Positions 40,935-49,297 of a stretch of DNA of 64,000 nucleotides are shown here, in pieces. This stretch comes from Bacillus sp. MM2020_1. Lineage in GTDB: Bacteria; Bacillota; Bacilli; Bacillales; Cytobacillaceae. Below the pieces are notes generated by a model. That model saw only the letters and a list, made by a program, of their open reading frames with translations. It did not search any database and was not told where the DNA came from. A program made the translations under genes and the position numbers. How positions within the stretch are numbered: position 1 is the stretch's first letter; each line of letters opens with the position of its first letter. The stretch is taken from assembly GCA_011250595.1 (NCBI GenBank), contig JAANMP010000004.1, positions 62,001 to 126,000 of the forward strand, read 5' to 3'.

Positions 40935-42147
40935 CATATTGATGTTTCTATTTATTGTTTGCTTATTAACAGGCTGTTGGGATAAAGAAGAATTGGAAGA
41001 TAAAGCCTATGTTATTGGGCTGGGTATTGATCATTCAAATCATAAAGGAAAAATAAAAGTGACGATGTTACTTGCTAATCCTGAAGTTGGGAGTATGCAA
41101 GGCGGCGGTGGTTCTACAGAAAAGCCTAGAGAAATCATCACCTTTGAAGCCAATGATTTCATTGCAGCGAAAGGGACGGCCAATGCGATTATCTCACGCT
41201 CGATTAGTTATGAATTATTAAAAATCTTTGTTGTTTCGGAGGAATACGCAAAAGACCCAAATTTTTTATCGACTTTTTCCGACGTCCAAAAAGACAAAGA
41301 AATTCGACTGGATAGTCATTTAGCGGTATCGAAAGAAAATGCAAGCGAGTTTTTTCTGAAAAATCATCCAAAAATGGAGACAAGACCACATAAGTACTTT
41401 CAATATATGGTTAGTCATGGGATTGAAAATGGATTGATCCCAGATTCGACCTTATTTCGTTTTTTTAACACAACCTACAGAGAGACTGAACTATTTTTGG
41501 CGATGTACACTTCCGCCGAAAAGGAAAAGAATCCTAAAGTTCAAAGGGAAGATGAATACATGGCGGGTCAAGTGAATGCCACAGGTGAGCTTGATGATAC
41601 ACAATTTATTGGCTCAGCGGTTTTCAGCAATGGCGTGATGATCGGAAAACTAAACGGTCAGGAAACACGCACGGTTAATATTCTTGATGATACCACGAAT
41701 ATCAAAGATATATTGATCGATTTACCAGATCCTTTTTCGAATAAAAAGAAACAGCTCGCGGCAAGAATCTTAAAAACAAAAGGTAATAAAGTAAAAATGA
41801 ACGTGAAGAGTGCCAGGCTAAAGATTGATATCACGGTACCCTTAAAGATTGAAATTATGTCAAACCCATCCATGGTCGACTTTTCGAAGACAAAGAACCA
41901 GCAAATAGTAAAAAGACAAATTGTTAATCATCTCAAAAAAGTAAATGAAAAGCTTTTTAAAAAAACCCAAACGAAATTAAAAGGTGTACCATATCCCTTA
42001 TCCATGTATGCACGAAGGTATTTTGGTACCATTCAGGAATATAAAAAATTTAATTGGCGAAAATCGTACTTAAATGCTGATATTCGTGTGCACCCAAGTA
42101 TTCAAATTATTGATTATGGGAAACAAACTAAATCACTGAAAAGGTAG
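40909..42147 (+). CDS. Spore germinant receptor subunit C (GerC lipoprotein)
   Basis: 412 aa. The signal peptide ends in the lipobox LLTGC (cleavage before the Cys), followed by WDKEELEDKAYVIGLGID, the GerAC signature; GRVR-like and Lys-rich C-terminal domain (VKRQIVNHLKKVNEKLFKKT). The lipoprotein sits on the outer face of the spore inner membrane. The start overlaps the B-subunit gene by 26 nt and follows AAAGGAG. Confidence 0.93.
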   Translation: MKKTGTVCNILMFLFIVCLLTGCWDKEELEDKAYVIGLGIDHSNHKGKIKVTMLLANPEVGSMQGGGGSTEKPREIITFEANDFIAAKGTANAIISRSISYELLKIFVVSEEYAKDPNFLSTFSDVQKDKEIRLDSHLAVSKENASEFFLKNHPKMETRPHKYFQYMVSHGIENGLIPDSTLFRFFNTTYRETELFLAMYTSAEKEKNPKVQREDEYMAGQVNATGELDDTQFIGSAVFSNGVMIGKLNGQETRTVNILDDTTNIKDILIDLPDPFSNKKKQLAARILKTKGNKVKMNVKSARLKIDITVPLKIEIMSNPSMVDFSKTKNQQIVKRQIVNHLKKVNEKLFKKTQTKLKGVPYPLSMYARRYFGTIQEYKKFNWRKSYLNADIRVHPSIQIIDYGKQTKSLKR

Positions 42148-42156
42148 GGTAGAAGG

Positions 42157-42312
42157 ATGGGTCTTTTTATTTATGTTAGTCTATTTAGTATTATTGTCTA
42201 TACTTTTGGATTTGCTGTCTCCTTATGGAAGGGCAAACAAAAGATGAGTGCAGTGGCCGTTTTATTCCTCACCCTTTGTATAATCATCCTGCCTTTCTTC
42301 TCGATATTATAA
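42157..42312 (+). CDS. Small two-helix germinant-receptor D-like subunit (51 aa)
   Basis: 51 aa, starting 9 nt after the C-subunit stop, with GAAGG directly before the ATG. Two hydrophobic helices (LFIYVSLFSIIVYTFGFAV and AVAVLFLTLCIIILPFFSIL) joined by a basic turn (WKGKQKM). Several ger operons carry such two-helix D proteins, which modulate receptor efficiency; position and topology fit, but sequence identity was not tested. Confidence 0.6.
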   Translation: MGLFIYVSLFSIIVYTFGFAVSLWKGKQKMSAVAVLFLTLCIIILPFFSIL

Positions 42313-42343
42313 ATTGCGAACGGTGTCAGGCACCGTTCGCAAT
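42313..42343. terminator. 31-nt hairpin with GGTGTCAGGCACC centre
   Basis: ATTGCGAACGGTG and CACCGTTCGCAAT are exact complements around TCAGG, so it is a 13-bp stem with a 5-nt loop. On the minus strand a T-rich stretch (TTTATAATAT) follows, so it may end the xyl operon transcript; on the plus strand no T-run follows, although it sits directly after the ger operon. The central 13-mer is the reverse complement of the word found twice in the helicase gene (60808, 60826). Confidence 0.6.
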
Positions 42344-42364
42344 TCGCTGATTGTAAGTAATAGA

Positions 42365-42530
42365 TCGATATATTTAAGGGAGCATCTGTTTAACGGGTGC
42401 TCTTCCTAAGGTATCGGCTCCGCCTACGCCTAATACCATGATAGCCACGCGTGCTATCCCCTCTAACATGTACTATAACGCTTGATTATTAATAAATTAT
42501 TAACTAGATATTAAAATTAGTTAACTTTCC
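42365..42530. repeat. Dispersed element, copy 1 (about 165 nt)
   Basis: Positions 42371-42466 are identical over 96 nt to 51672-51767; similarity fades over the next 60 nt (TACTATAACGC, then AT-rich). It is GC-richer than its flanks and contains several short stems (GAGCATC/GGTGCTC, GGTAT/ATACC, GATAGC/GCTATC). It ends at the xylB stop codon, so it lies in the 3' region of that minus-strand operon. The minus strand holds a 31-codon frame (42469-42374) that lacks a start in copy 2. Confidence 0.9.
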
Positions 42531-44026
42531 CCATTTCGAAGATCAAATAGCTGATGATTGATCGCAACGGTATGTGGATAGACATCTTTGTACACCTGAT
42601 AGAATTCTTTATAGCGCTGAACGTTTTCTGGGTTTGGTTCATAGACTTTATCGACTTTTATGAACACCTCTGCACATTCTTGAAGAGAGGAGAACCAATT
42701 CAATCCGGCTGCAGCAATCATTGCGGCACCCATACCCGGCCCTTGTTCATTTTGCAGCTTTACGACTCGTGCGTTAAAGACATCGGCTTGAATTTGCAGC
42801 CATAAATCACTTTTCGCACCGCCGCCAATCGAAATGACGGTGTCGATGGTCTTGCCATAGTTGCGGAAGATTTCGACACTCTCATTAATCGAGAAAACTA
42901 TTCCTTCCATGACCGCCCGAGTAAAGTCACCTTTTTGGTGAGAGCTATCAATTCCAGTAAACGTTCCTCTTATTTTTGCATCGGCATAGGGAGTGCGTTC
43001 ACCAACTAAGAAGGGAGTGAAAATCAGTCCATTTGCACCGATTGTCGATTGTGCGGCATCGTCTAGCAGACTGTCGAATGCTTGATCCTTGGCGAAGGTG
43101 TCCTTAAACCAAGTTAAGCTATAGCCTGCTGCAAGTGTGACGCCCATCGTATAGTAGGAGTCTTTTTGTCCATGATTGAAAAGATGAACCTTCCCGCCGT
43201 AGTTTTTGTTTTTATCATTCTCATAGGAAAGGAACACACCTGATGTTCCGATACTGCAAAGGGCAGTTCCTTCTGATAAAATACCAGCTCCAATCGCACC
43301 GCAGGCATTGTCCGCTCCACCTGCAAACACTTTAGTTGCAGAAGATAAACCAGTAAGTTTCCCAATCTCTGGTAGAAGCGTTCCGACGTAGTTCTCAGTT
43401 TCCACTAATGGAGGACAAATGGTGGAAGGGATTTCGAACGTCCGGAGGATATCCGCGCTCCATGACTTGTTAACGATATCTAACATCAGTGTACCCGCGG
43501 CATCCGAGTAATCCATGTTTATTTTTCCCGTTAAACGATAGCGGAGATAATCCTTTGGAAGTAAAAATACGTTTGTTTTTTCTAGATTTTCAGGTTCATT
43601 CTCTTTTACCCAGAGAATCTTTGGAAAAGTAAAGCCTTCTAGAGCTGGGTTTTTGGTGATTTCAAGCAATTTACCGCCTAGTTGCTGATCTATTTTTTTA
43701 CATTGTGGCGTGGTTCGGGTGTCGTTCCAAAGAATCGCATTTCTGATTACTTGATGATTTTCATCGAGCAAGACTAACCCATGCATTTGGCCGGAAAAAC
43801 TAAGTCCCTCAATGGCATCAGGGGTTATGTTTGATTCAGTTACTAACTGTTGTAAGGCATCGATAGTTTTTTTAACCCAATCTTCGGGATCTTGTTCGCT
43901 ATACCCGGGGTGCTGCTGGATTAACGGGTAGTCCTTTGAAACCGAATAAGTCACTGTGCCTTCTTGGTCAACGAGTAGCACTTTAACAGAGCTAGTTCCT
44001 AAATCTACTCCAATTACATATTTCAT
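42521..44026 (-). CDS. xylB: Xylulokinase
   Basis: 501 aa, FGGY kinase. IGVDLGTSSVKVLLVDQ is the N-terminal ATP-fold strand, LSFSGQMHGLVLLD the xylulose-binding region and ISIGGGAKSDLWLQIQADVF the C-terminal FGGY signature. It phosphorylates D-xylulose for the pentose phosphate route. ATG 44026 follows GAGGG by 8 nt. Third gene of the xyl operon, 86 nt after the transporter gene. Confidence 0.94.
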   Translation of the reverse strand: MKYVIGVDLGTSSVKVLLVDQEGTVTYSVSKDYPLIQQHPGYSEQDPEDWVKKTIDALQQLVTESNITPDAIEGLSFSGQMHGLVLLDENHQVIRNAILWNDTRTTPQCKKIDQQLGGKLLEITKNPALEGFTFPKILWVKENEPENLEKTNVFLLPKDYLRYRLTGKINMDYSDAAGTLMLDIVNKSWSADILRTFEIPSTICPPLVETENYVGTLLPEIGKLTGLSSATKVFAGGADNACGAIGAGILSEGTALCSIGTSGVFLSYENDKNKNYGGKVHLFNHGQKDSYYTMGVTLAAGYSLTWFKDTFAKDQAFDSLLDDAAQSTIGANGLIFTPFLVGERTPYADAKIRGTFTGIDSSHQKGDFTRAVMEGIVFSINESVEIFRNYGKTIDTVISIGGGAKSDLWLQIQADVFNARVVKLQNEQGPGMGAAMIAAAGLNWFSSLQECAEVFIKVDKVYEPNPENVQRYKEFYQVYKDVYPHTVAINHQLFDLRNGES

Positions 44027-44112
44027 AATGATTTCCCTCACTTAAGTTTTTCAACAGGTTATAAATGAACGCCATCCCTCCTGTATGACCAAAGGATAGC
44101 GTCCTATTCTTA

Positions 44113-45501
44113 TTAAGCTGATTTTTTCCAAGTTCCTTCCATTTCTTCAAGAGTTTTTCCTTTTGTTTCAGGTACGAACTTCCAAACGAAGATGGCAGAT
44201 AGAACACTCATTACTCCGTAAAAGCCATAGGTTACAGCACCGCTATATTCCATCATCATTGGGTACGTTGAGGAAATAAGATAGTTAGCGGCCCACTGCG
44301 CTGCGACTGCAATCGCAACAGCACGTCCACGAATATTATTTGGGAAGATTTCAGAAATCAAAACCCAGCAGATAGGACCCCATGACATCATAAAGGAAGC
44401 AGTGTACACAATAATGAAAATTAAAGTACTTACTCCGATTACATCAAAATAGGCCAGACTAGAAACCCCAAACATTCCAATAGCCATTCCGACAGAACCA
44501 ATAATTAATAATGGTTTACGGCCCCATTTATCGACAGTCATAATCGCTACCAGAGTGAAAACCACGTTGATTAATCCCATAACGGTTGTCTGTAACATCG
44601 AAGCATCTTTTCCGGCACCCATGCTTTCAAATATCCTTGGTGCATAATACAAAGCAACATTAATTCCAACAAACTGTTGAAATACAGAAAGCAAGATTCC
44701 AATCACGATCACTGTTTTTCCGTAAGTAAATAGTTTCTCAGAAGAAGCATCTACTGTTTGTTTGATTTGTTGTAAAATTGATTTTGCTGCGGCAGAGCCA
44801 TTAATTTTTGCAAGAATAGCAAGGGCCTTATCATCTTGATTTTTCAAAGATAAATAGCGGGGTGTTTCAGGTACCATTAGTAAAAATAACCCAAACAAGA
44901 GAGCCGGGACACCACATGATGCAAACATGTATCTCCAGCCAATATCATTGACCCAAGCTTGACTTTCTCCGCTCGAAATCGAAAAGTTAACGAAATAAGC
45001 AACAAGCATTCCTAGAATAATCATAAACTGGTTAAACGATACCAACCGGCCGCGGATATTTGCAGGAGCCACTTCTCCAATATACATCGGGCAAACAGCT
45101 GAAGCCAACCCAACACCAATCCCGCCTAAGATTCGATAAAGGTTAAATGCGATTAACAAACCAATCGTTGGTTCACCTTTTTCGAAAAATAGAAATTCCG
45201 GATAAGCGGCACCCAGGGAGGATACTAAGAAAAAGATTGATGCAATAATGAGTGAGTTCTTCCGGCCGAATTTTGAAGCAAAAACACCGGAAATGAAACC
45301 ACCAATGATACAACCAATTAGTGCACTAGAGATGGTTGCGCCATGAATGAATGCTCCTAAATGGAGACTATCAATTAGATAGATTTGTAATGACTCCTCA
45401 GCACCAGATATAACAGCGGTATCATATCCAAAAAGCAGGCCGCCAATGGCAGCCACCAGTGTAATTCCAAAAAGATAAAGTGAGTTCTTTTTTTGCTCCA
45501 T
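44113..45501 (-). CDS. MFS sugar porter, probable D-xylose:H+ symporter
   Basis: 462 aa, twelve helices. GGLLFGYDTAVISGAEESLQ in helix 1, FGRKNS between helices 2 and 3, PETPRYL after helix 6 and VPETKGKTLEEME at the end are all sugar-porter signatures (XylE/AraE type). Its place between xylA and xylB argues for xylose. Start chosen at ATG 45501, although no clear ribosome site is visible; the frame is open to 45546. A possible catabolite (cre) site lies at 45557-45571. Confidence 0.9.
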   Translation of the reverse strand: MEQKKNSLYLFGITLVAAIGGLLFGYDTAVISGAEESLQIYLIDSLHLGAFIHGATISSALIGCIIGGFISGVFASKFGRKNSLIIASIFFLVSSLGAAYPEFLFFEKGEPTIGLLIAFNLYRILGGIGVGLASAVCPMYIGEVAPANIRGRLVSFNQFMIILGMLVAYFVNFSISSGESQAWVNDIGWRYMFASCGVPALLFGLFLLMVPETPRYLSLKNQDDKALAILAKINGSAAAKSILQQIKQTVDASSEKLFTYGKTVIVIGILLSVFQQFVGINVALYYAPRIFESMGAGKDASMLQTTVMGLINVVFTLVAIMTVDKWGRKPLLIIGSVGMAIGMFGVSSLAYFDVIGVSTLIFIIVYTASFMMSWGPICWVLISEIFPNNIRGRAVAIAVAAQWAANYLISSTYPMMMEYSGAVTYGFYGVMSVLSAIFVWKFVPETKGKTLEEMEGTWKKSA

Positions 45502-45556
45502 CGTATTGTTTAAAGACAGGTGACATTTTAGGAGACTATGTTTCAACTTATGTTAT

Positions 45557-45571
45557 ATAAAGCGTTACCAT
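45557..45571. promoter_or_regulatory. Candidate cre site upstream of the xylose transporter
   Basis: Minus strand ATGGTAACGCTTTAT fits the relaxed cre consensus WTGNAANCGNWNNCW at all but two positions. CcpA control of xylose genes is well known in Bacillus. Confidence 0.3.
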
Positions 45572-45734
45572 TTTGTTTAATAAATGAAGTATGGTAATCG
45601 TTGAAATCCTAAAAACTGTCTTTATCCTCCTTTTATTTTGGATGAAATAAAAATTCAAAAAAAGGACCCGCAACAAAAATTGGAATTCTTCAGTTGGCGG
45701 ATCCATTAAGTAGGAGAAGGCGTATTGATTTAGA

Positions 45735-47066
45735 TTATACCTCTAAAAGGTATTGGTTTAACAAAGCTTTCAAGCGTTCTGTTTTACCAGAAACATTTTT
45801 AATGTTGTCATTATTAAGCGCATAGGTTTCAAGGGTGTGGAAGTTGGCTCTGCCTTGAACGATATCGAGGCCAATTCCTTTCGTAAAGCTGCTGTAACGT
45901 TCGGCAATCACATTTTCAAAAGCACGGTCTTCGATTAATTTATGAGCCACTTTCAAGCCTCGGGCAAAGGCATCCATTCCAGCTACATGTGCATGGACAA
46001 GATCTTCCGCTTCAAAAGAAGTCCTTCTTACCTTGGCATCAAAGTTTAGCCCGCCGCGGCCAAGACCACCGTTTTGGAGAATTTCATACATTGCTAGGGT
46101 AGTAGAATATAAATCCGTTGGGAATTCATCGGTATCCCAGCCGAGTAAAGGATTCCCTTGGTTGGCATCAACGGAACCAAGAAGGCCGCTCGTTCTTGCC
46201 ACACGTAATTCATGCTCAAACGTATGTCCAGCAAGTGTTGCATGGTTTGCTTCGAGATTTAATTTAAAGTAATCCTCTAAACCGTATTGTCTTAAGAAGG
46301 CAATCGTTGTTGCTGCATCTGTATCATACTGGTGAGTGGTAGGCTCTTTTGGTTTTGGCTCTATTAGGAATTGACCGGTAAAGCCGATTTCCTTCGCATA
46401 ATCAACCGCCATATGCATAAATCTTGCTAAGTTATCAAGCTCTAGTTTTAGGTCGGTATTTAATAAGGTTTCATATCCTTCACGACCGCCCCAGAAAACA
46501 TAGTTTTCTGCGCCAAGCAGTTTGGCTGTTTCTAAACCTTTTTTCACTTGTGCCGCAGCATAGGCAAATACGTCCGCATTGCAAGATGTAGCTGCACCAT
46601 GAACAAAGCGAGGGTTGGTGAACATGTTCGCTGTGTTCCATAATAGTTTTGTATTACTTGTCTTCATGTAATCTTTAATCATCTCGACAATGATATCTAA
46701 ATTTTTATTGGTTTCACTTAAAGTTCTGCCTTCAGGAGCAACGTCACGATCATGGAAAGCAAAGAATGGAACACCAAGTTTTTCAAAAAGTTCAAAGGAA
46801 GCTTCAACTCTAGCTTTTGCCAAATCCATACCAGTGAAGTGGTTCCACGGTCTTTCCATAGTCGCAGCACCAAATGGGTCGCTTCCATCTGCGGTAAAGG
46901 TATGCCAATAGGCAACGGAGAAACGTAGAATGTCTTTCATGGTTTTGCCGCCAATTACTTCCTCAGGATTGTAATACTTAAATGCTAATGGGTTTCTTGA
47001 CTCCTTACCCTCATAAACCACCTTGTTTACGCTTCCAAAATAGGTATTCTTCATTGTTTGAACCAT
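45735..47066 (-). CDS. xylA: Xylose isomerase
   Basis: 443 aa, the usual length of class II xylose isomerases. [10 protein letters not shown] carries the catalytic His, [14 protein letters not shown] and [14 protein letters not shown] the metal-binding Glu region, and [17 protein letters not shown] the second metal site. It converts D-xylose to D-xylulose. The ATG follows GGAGGG. First gene of the minus-strand xyl operon, divergent from xylR. Confidence 0.95.
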   Translation of the reverse strand: MVQTMKNTYFGSVNKVVYEGKESRNPLAFKYYNPEEVIGGKTMKDILRFSVAYWHTFTADGSDPFGAATMERPWNHFTGMDLAKARVEASFELFEKLGVPFFAFHDRDVAPEGRTLSETNKNLDIIVEMIKDYMKTSNTKLLWNTANMFTNPRFVHGAATSCNADVFAYAAAQVKKGLETAKLLGAENYVFWGGREGYETLLNTDLKLELDNLARFMHMAVDYAKEIGFTGQFLIEPKPKEPTTHQYDTDAATTIAFLRQYGLEDYFKLNLEANHATLAGHTFEHELRVARTSGLLGSVDANQGNPLLGWDTDEFPTDLYSTTLAMYEILQNGGLGRGGLNFDAKVRRTSFEAEDLVHAHVAGMDAFARGLKVAHKLIEDRAFENVIAERYSSFTKGIGLDIVQGRANFHTLETYALNNDNIKNVSGKTERLKALLNQYLLEV

Positions 47067-47123
47067 GTTTTTCCCTCCTGAAATTAAATAATTTTATAAA
47101 AATATGTAGCTTCAGCAATTCCT

Positions 47124-47150
47124 GTTAGTTTGTTGTTTGGATAAACTAAC
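47124..47150. promoter_or_regulatory. XylR operator
   Basis: GTTAGTTT and AAACTAAC flank an 11-nt centre, matching the Bacillus xyl operator (TTAGTTTGTTT...AAACAAACTAA type). It lies 10 nt downstream of the xylA -10 box, so XylR bound here would block transcription until xylose is present. A half-site TTAGTTTATAAA occurs near the xylR start (47276-47288). Confidence 0.75.
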
Positions 47151-47159
47151 TTTAATCTG

Positions 47160-47190
47160 ATTATATCTTACAAAAATAAAACGCTTTAAT
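47160..47190 (-). promoter_or_regulatory. xylA -10 region and cre-like site
   Basis: Minus strand: TATAAT (47165-47160) preceded by ATTAAAGCGTTTTAT (47190-47176), which fits the relaxed cre consensus at all but two positions and covers the -35 zone. Together with the operator this gives xylose induction plus possible CcpA repression. Confidence 0.45.
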
Positions 47191-47309
47191 CAATAGTTTT
47201 TTTTAAACATTTTATGTATGAATTCATCAGTTATTGATTTATAATGGGAATATACTACTATAAAGATATCGGAACTTAGTTTATAAATTATACAAACGGG
47301 GTGCAACTT

Positions 47310-48467
47310 GTGATTATTGCGGATCAAATGTTAGTCAAAAAAATGAATCAAAAGGTACTACTGAATGAAATCGTTTCGAATTCACCTATTTCACGGGCAA
47401 GGTTATCTGAAATAACGGGTTTAAATAAATCGACTGTTTCTTCCCAAGTGAATACCTTAATTGAAAAGAACCTTATTTTTGAAATCGGACAGGGGCAATC
47501 TAGCGGTGGAAGGAAGCCTGTCATGCTCGTATTTAATAAGAATGCCGGTTATTCCATCGGGTTGGATATCGGTGTTGATTCTATCAATGGCATTTTAACG
47601 GATTTAAAAGGAAACATTGTCCTGGACCAATATCAACAGCTAGAAAAGCCTTCACTGGATACCAACAAAGACGTTTTATTTTCAATGATTGAGAACCTCA
47701 TCAAGCAAATGCCAGATTCTCCTTATGGATTAATTGGCATTGGTCTATGTGTTCCGGGTCTTGTCAATACAGAACAAAAGGTCATGTTCACGCCAAACAT
47801 CGACTGGAATTATAATCTAGACTTAAAATCGCTCATCGAACAGGAATTTAAGGTTCCTGTTTTTATTGAAAATGAAGCCAATGCCGGCGCATATGGTGAA
47901 AGAGTATTTGGGGCTGCTAAAAATTATGAAAACATCATTTACGTTAGCGTGGGAACTGGAATCGGGATTGGAATTGTAATTAATAATGATTTGTATCGAG
48001 GTGTTAATGGCTTTGCCGGAGAGATGGGCCATGTAACGATTGATTATAACGGACTCAAATGCAGTTGTGGAAACCGAGGGTGCTGGGAATTATACGCGTC
48101 TGAAAAAGCATTGCTAACTTCTTATCAAACCAACGGTACCATCTCTTCCTATCAGGAAATTATTAATCTGGCCAACCAAAATGATTCTGAAATATTAATG
48201 GCCTTACAAAATTTCGGCTTTTACCTTGGAATTGGATTAACAAGTATCTTAAATACATTTAACCCACAAGCGGTCATTATCCGAAATGACATTGTTGAAG
48301 CTGTGCCTATGGTTTTGAACTCGATTAGAAATTCGATTTCATCAAGGAGTAATGAAAAGTTCACTAACAGTCATGAGTTATTACTGTCTTCCTTAGGAAA
48401 AAATGCTCCCGCCTTAGGGACGTCCTCGATTATTATTGAACATTTCTTAGAGATGTTTACCGCGTAA
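47310..48467 (+). CDS. xylR: Xylose repressor, ROK family
   Basis: 385 aa. N-terminal winged helix (ISRARLSEITGLNKSTVSSQ) and sugar-kinase-like ROK domain with IGLDIGVDSINGILTD, FAGEMGHVTIDYNGLKCSCG and the zinc CGNRGCWE. It resembles B. subtilis XylR from the first helix. It binds the operator at 47124-47150 and leaves on xylose. GTG 47310 follows GGGGTG by 6 nt and gives a start like the B. subtilis protein; GTG 47301 overlaps the site. Confidence 0.93.
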   Translation: MIIADQMLVKKMNQKVLLNEIVSNSPISRARLSEITGLNKSTVSSQVNTLIEKNLIFEIGQGQSSGGRKPVMLVFNKNAGYSIGLDIGVDSINGILTDLKGNIVLDQYQQLEKPSLDTNKDVLFSMIENLIKQMPDSPYGLIGIGLCVPGLVNTEQKVMFTPNIDWNYNLDLKSLIEQEFKVPVFIENEANAGAYGERVFGAAKNYENIIYVSVGTGIGIGIVINNDLYRGVNGFAGEMGHVTIDYNGLKCSCGNRGCWELYASEKALLTSYQTNGTISSYQEIINLANQNDSEILMALQNFGFYLGIGLTSILNTFNPQAVIIRNDIVEAVPMVLNSIRNSISSRSNEKFTNSHELLLSSLGKNAPALGTSSIIIEHFLEMFTA

Positions 48468-48503
48468 AAAGCTGACTCAAATTTTGAGTCAGCTTTCATT
48501 TTT
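48468..48503 (+). terminator. Terminator of xylR
   Basis: AAAGCTGACTCAAA and TTTTGAGTCAGCTTT are complementary, followed by CATTTTTG; directly after the stop codon. Confidence 0.85.
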
Positions 48504-48628
48504 GTGGTACACATGCAAGTTTTCAACTTGTAGAAATAATATTGAAACTCCTGACATAGAAAAACACACAGTTAAATATTATTAGGAGGGGTAATTAATC
48601 ATTCTATAAACCTATAAGGGGGGAGGAA

Positions 48629-49282
48629 ATGACGATACAAAGTGGAAATGAGCGAACCATAAATCGATTTATCAAGTCGACTTTTCAAGCACTGGTTCAG
48701 GCTATTATTCCACCCCATTATAGAGAGAAAGATATGTTAGGAACTGTTCATGTAGCCGGAGCACTGGAATTACATGTGTATGAATATGTCATTTGGATAT
48801 TGGAGCATTCGATCGCTCTCCCGGTAAAAGCGCAACTAAATTTAATCGATAACAAGTCCATGGCGAAAGCTACCGCTGAATTGTTGGACGCAGGTGCTGA
48901 TCGGTTAATTCAGACGGGACAGATTATATATCCTCTTACTGTAAATGCATTTCCTGGCGGAGGTCTCTTCGCAGCACTTTCGCCGCTAGACAGGTTAAGG
49001 GCTATCACCCTCATAGAGCTGCTTGAAATTAATCTTGAAACCTTGAGTATTCCTTACAAAAATAATCCAGAACTTGTTCGTATTATGATGGATGCACTAA
49101 ATGAACTCCCTATGTTTGGCCAGTATTCGGAATGGACAGCTTATGGAACCACACGACTATTTCCTCCTGAGTATAGAAGAGTGGAATACTTTTCACCTGG
49201 ATGGTTTCAGACCCAATATCCGGGTCCCGCTTTTGGATATCGTGATTTTCGTGGATTCTTAGCAGTCATTCAACATAAGTAA
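48629..49282 (+). CDS. Companion subunit of the GMC oxidoreductase (217 aa)
   Basis: 217 aa, soluble; no clear signal peptide. FQALVQAIIPPHYREKDMLG and LSPLDRLRAITLIELLEINL, then GPAFGYRDFRGFLAVIQHK at the end. It precedes a GMC oxidoreductase gene by 15 nt, in the way the small subunit (subunit 3) of gluconate-type dehydrogenases does, and I infer that it is the partner. Its family was not confirmed. The ATG follows GGGGGGAGG. Confidence 0.5.
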   Translation: MTIQSGNERTINRFIKSTFQALVQAIIPPHYREKDMLGTVHVAGALELHVYEYVIWILEHSIALPVKAQLNLIDNKSMAKATAELLDAGADRLIQTGQIIYPLTVNAFPGGGLFAALSPLDRLRAITLIELLEINLETLSIPYKNNPELVRIMMDALNELPMFGQYSEWTAYGTTRLFPPEYRRVEYFSPGWFQTQYPGPAFGYRDFRGFLAVIQHK

Positions 49283-49297
49283 GAAGGTGAATAACTT

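Noticed and set aside
42374-42469. 31-codon minus-strand frame in the dispersed element (MLEGIARVAIMVLGVGG...)
   Set aside because: Copy 2 has CTA instead of ATG and neither copy has a ribosome site, so a coding role is not supported although the residues look plausible.
46718-46915. Extra minus-strand frame within xylA
   Set aside because: Out-of-frame shadow of the xylose isomerase gene.
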